A program made the position numbers and the translations under genes. 64,000 nt of DNA from Flavobacteriales bacterium (GTDB lineage Bacteria; Bacteroidota; Bacteroidia; Flavobacteriales; JASBRU01). The notes under the pieces were generated by a model, which saw nothing but the letters and a program-made list of their open reading frames with translations, ran no database searches and was not told the origin of the DNA. The DNA lies in the NCBI GenBank assembly GCA_030149285.1, contig JASBRU010000007.1, forward strand, positions 1 to 64,000, written 5' to 3'. This document shows positions 63,358 through 64,000 of this stretch, one piece after another (within the stretch, counting starts at the first letter, position 1; each line of letters opens with the position of its first letter).

Positions 63358-64000
63358 ATGATAAGCCTCTCTGAAGTACATAAAACTTGTTTACACCAAA
63401 AGAAACCTTTTGTTAGCAGAAGGTTACCAATGGGTGCAGAAATTCAGACTTCAGTTCAAAACATAGCAAATGCATCTACAACAGGTTTTGTATTTGCACC
63501 TTTTACCAGCTCGTCTAAAAAAGTATTCATCAATCCTGATATTCAGTTTGAGGGGAGAGAGGTTTCTCAAGATATATTCTCAAATCCATTAGCTAAAGCA
63601 TGGAGTTTACCAGAGGTAGATGATTTATATTTTGCTACAAAAGATGAGCATAAGACTTTAGTAGCTAATGCAATTGCGTTGATGAAACAATCTGATATAT
63701 CTAAGATTGTCTTATCCAGAATAATGAGGAGAGAGATTGATGATAGTTTTAACCCAACAGAAACTTTTTTAAAGCTTTGCGATAGGTACCCAAATGCATT
63801 TGTATACATCTTGTATCATCCGGACTGTGGTTTGTGGATGGGGGCTACACCAGAGCAATTACTAAAAATTGAAGATGGAGTACTACATACAGTTTCGTTG
63901 GCAGGTACTAAGGTTGATGAAACAACTGAATGGACTGAAAAAGAAATAGTAGAGCAGCAAATAGTTACTGATTTTATAGCGGATACGCTGAAGAGAAATG
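63358..64000 (+). CDS. menF: Isochorismate synthase, 5' part (runs off the window)
   Basis: The enzyme converts chorismate to isochorismate for menaquinone. The open frame from ATG 63358 gives 214 codons before the right edge: MISLSEVHKTCLHQKKPFVS, then the chorismate-binding blocks with SDISKIVLSRIMRRE, YHPDCGLWMGATPEQLL and HTVSLAGTK. The MGATPEQL and SLAGT sequences are characteristic of MenF/EntC-type enzymes, whose catalytic residues lie further on. The hotdog thioesterase directly precedes it. The C-terminal half is outside the window. Confidence 0.92.
   Translation, partial: MISLSEVHKTCLHQKKPFVSRRLPMGAEIQTSVQNIANASTTGFVFAPFTSSSKKVFINPDIQFEGREVSQDIFSNPLAKAWSLPEVDDLYFATKDEHKTLVANAIALMKQSDISKIVLSRIMRREIDDSFNPTETFLKLCDRYPNAFVYILYHPDCGLWMGATPEQLLKIEDGVLHTVSLAGTKVDETTEWTEKEIVEQQIVTDFIADTLKRN

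Overview
The window reads as a chromosomal segment of a low-GC member of the Bacteroidota, most likely a marine or aquatic Flavobacteriales-type bacterium (family not resolved). Support comes from the gene content (NamZ/DUF1343, GIN-domain and TlpA-type lipoproteins, type IX secretion C-terminal tails, lycopene cyclase of the CarR-domain kind), from Bacteroidota-style promoter boxes (TAnnTTTG) in front of several genes, and from A-rich leaders with weak Shine-Dalgarno sequences. I see no CRISPR array, no rRNA, no insertion sequence and no phage module; one tRNA gene is present. Almost all of the window is coding and no gap between genes exceeds 200 bases.

Positions 1-12352 hold the classic translation/transcription block: end of tuf, tRNA-Trp, secE, nusG, rplK, rplA, rplJ, rplL, rpoB, rpoC and a DUF3467 gene, closed by a strong terminator. 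The first ~109 bases do not read as EF-Tu and may be a junction artefact. Positions 12351-26359 are housekeeping and envelope genes: a BtuF-like metal/corrinoid-binding protein coupled to a cysteine synthase-like enzyme, a LolC/E-type permease, NamZ, a cold-shock protein, a YkgJ-type protein, a methyltransferase, a TlpA-type thioredoxin lipoprotein, phosphoglucomutase, a GIN-domain lipoprotein, a metallo-beta-lactamase-fold protein and HtpG. Positions 26544-35478 are more accessory: an orphan lipoprotein, FabH, a CoA-binding protein, three tandem paralogous secreted proteins with duplicated palindromic leaders, a solitary AT-rich RloC/PrrC-like ATPase with a zinc-hook motif, and peptide release factor 3.

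Positions 35544-48012 contain what I think is the most interesting unit, an apparent light-response regulon. A MerR-type regulator with a cobalamin-binding domain (CarH/LitR-like) is followed by an ECF sigma factor, crtI, crtB, idi, a small ORF, a photolyase and a membrane-anchored peroxiredoxin. A second cluster at 46317-48012 has a divergent SRPBCC gene and crtZ plus lycopene cyclase. Together they encode isomerisation of IPP, phytoene synthesis, desaturation, cyclisation and hydroxylation (towards zeaxanthin; no crtE seen here), DNA photorepair and peroxide removal. A 12-bp box, TTTTTGTTTAAC, occurs perfectly in front of the regulator and twice, as an inverted pair, around the promoter of the sigma-factor operon; looser copies lie in the crtZ divergent promoter.

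Between and after these are a T9SS-tailed protein, an ABC1 (UbiB-type) kinase with a TetR regulator, a uracil-DNA glycosylase-family protein, a DUF3267 putative protease, a SRPBCC/GyrI-like protein, a DPP III (M49) lipoprotein, two small membrane proteins, a MazG-like pyrophosphohydrolase, ilvE, an M43-type secreted protease, a DUF4920-like lipoprotein/c-type cytochrome-like/MnmD-like coupled trio, an SDR epimerase, a YceI lipoprotein, the thrS-infC-rpmI-rplT operon (infC apparently using a non-canonical start codon), and the start of a menaquinone segment (hotdog thioesterase and truncated isochorismate synthase) running off the right edge.
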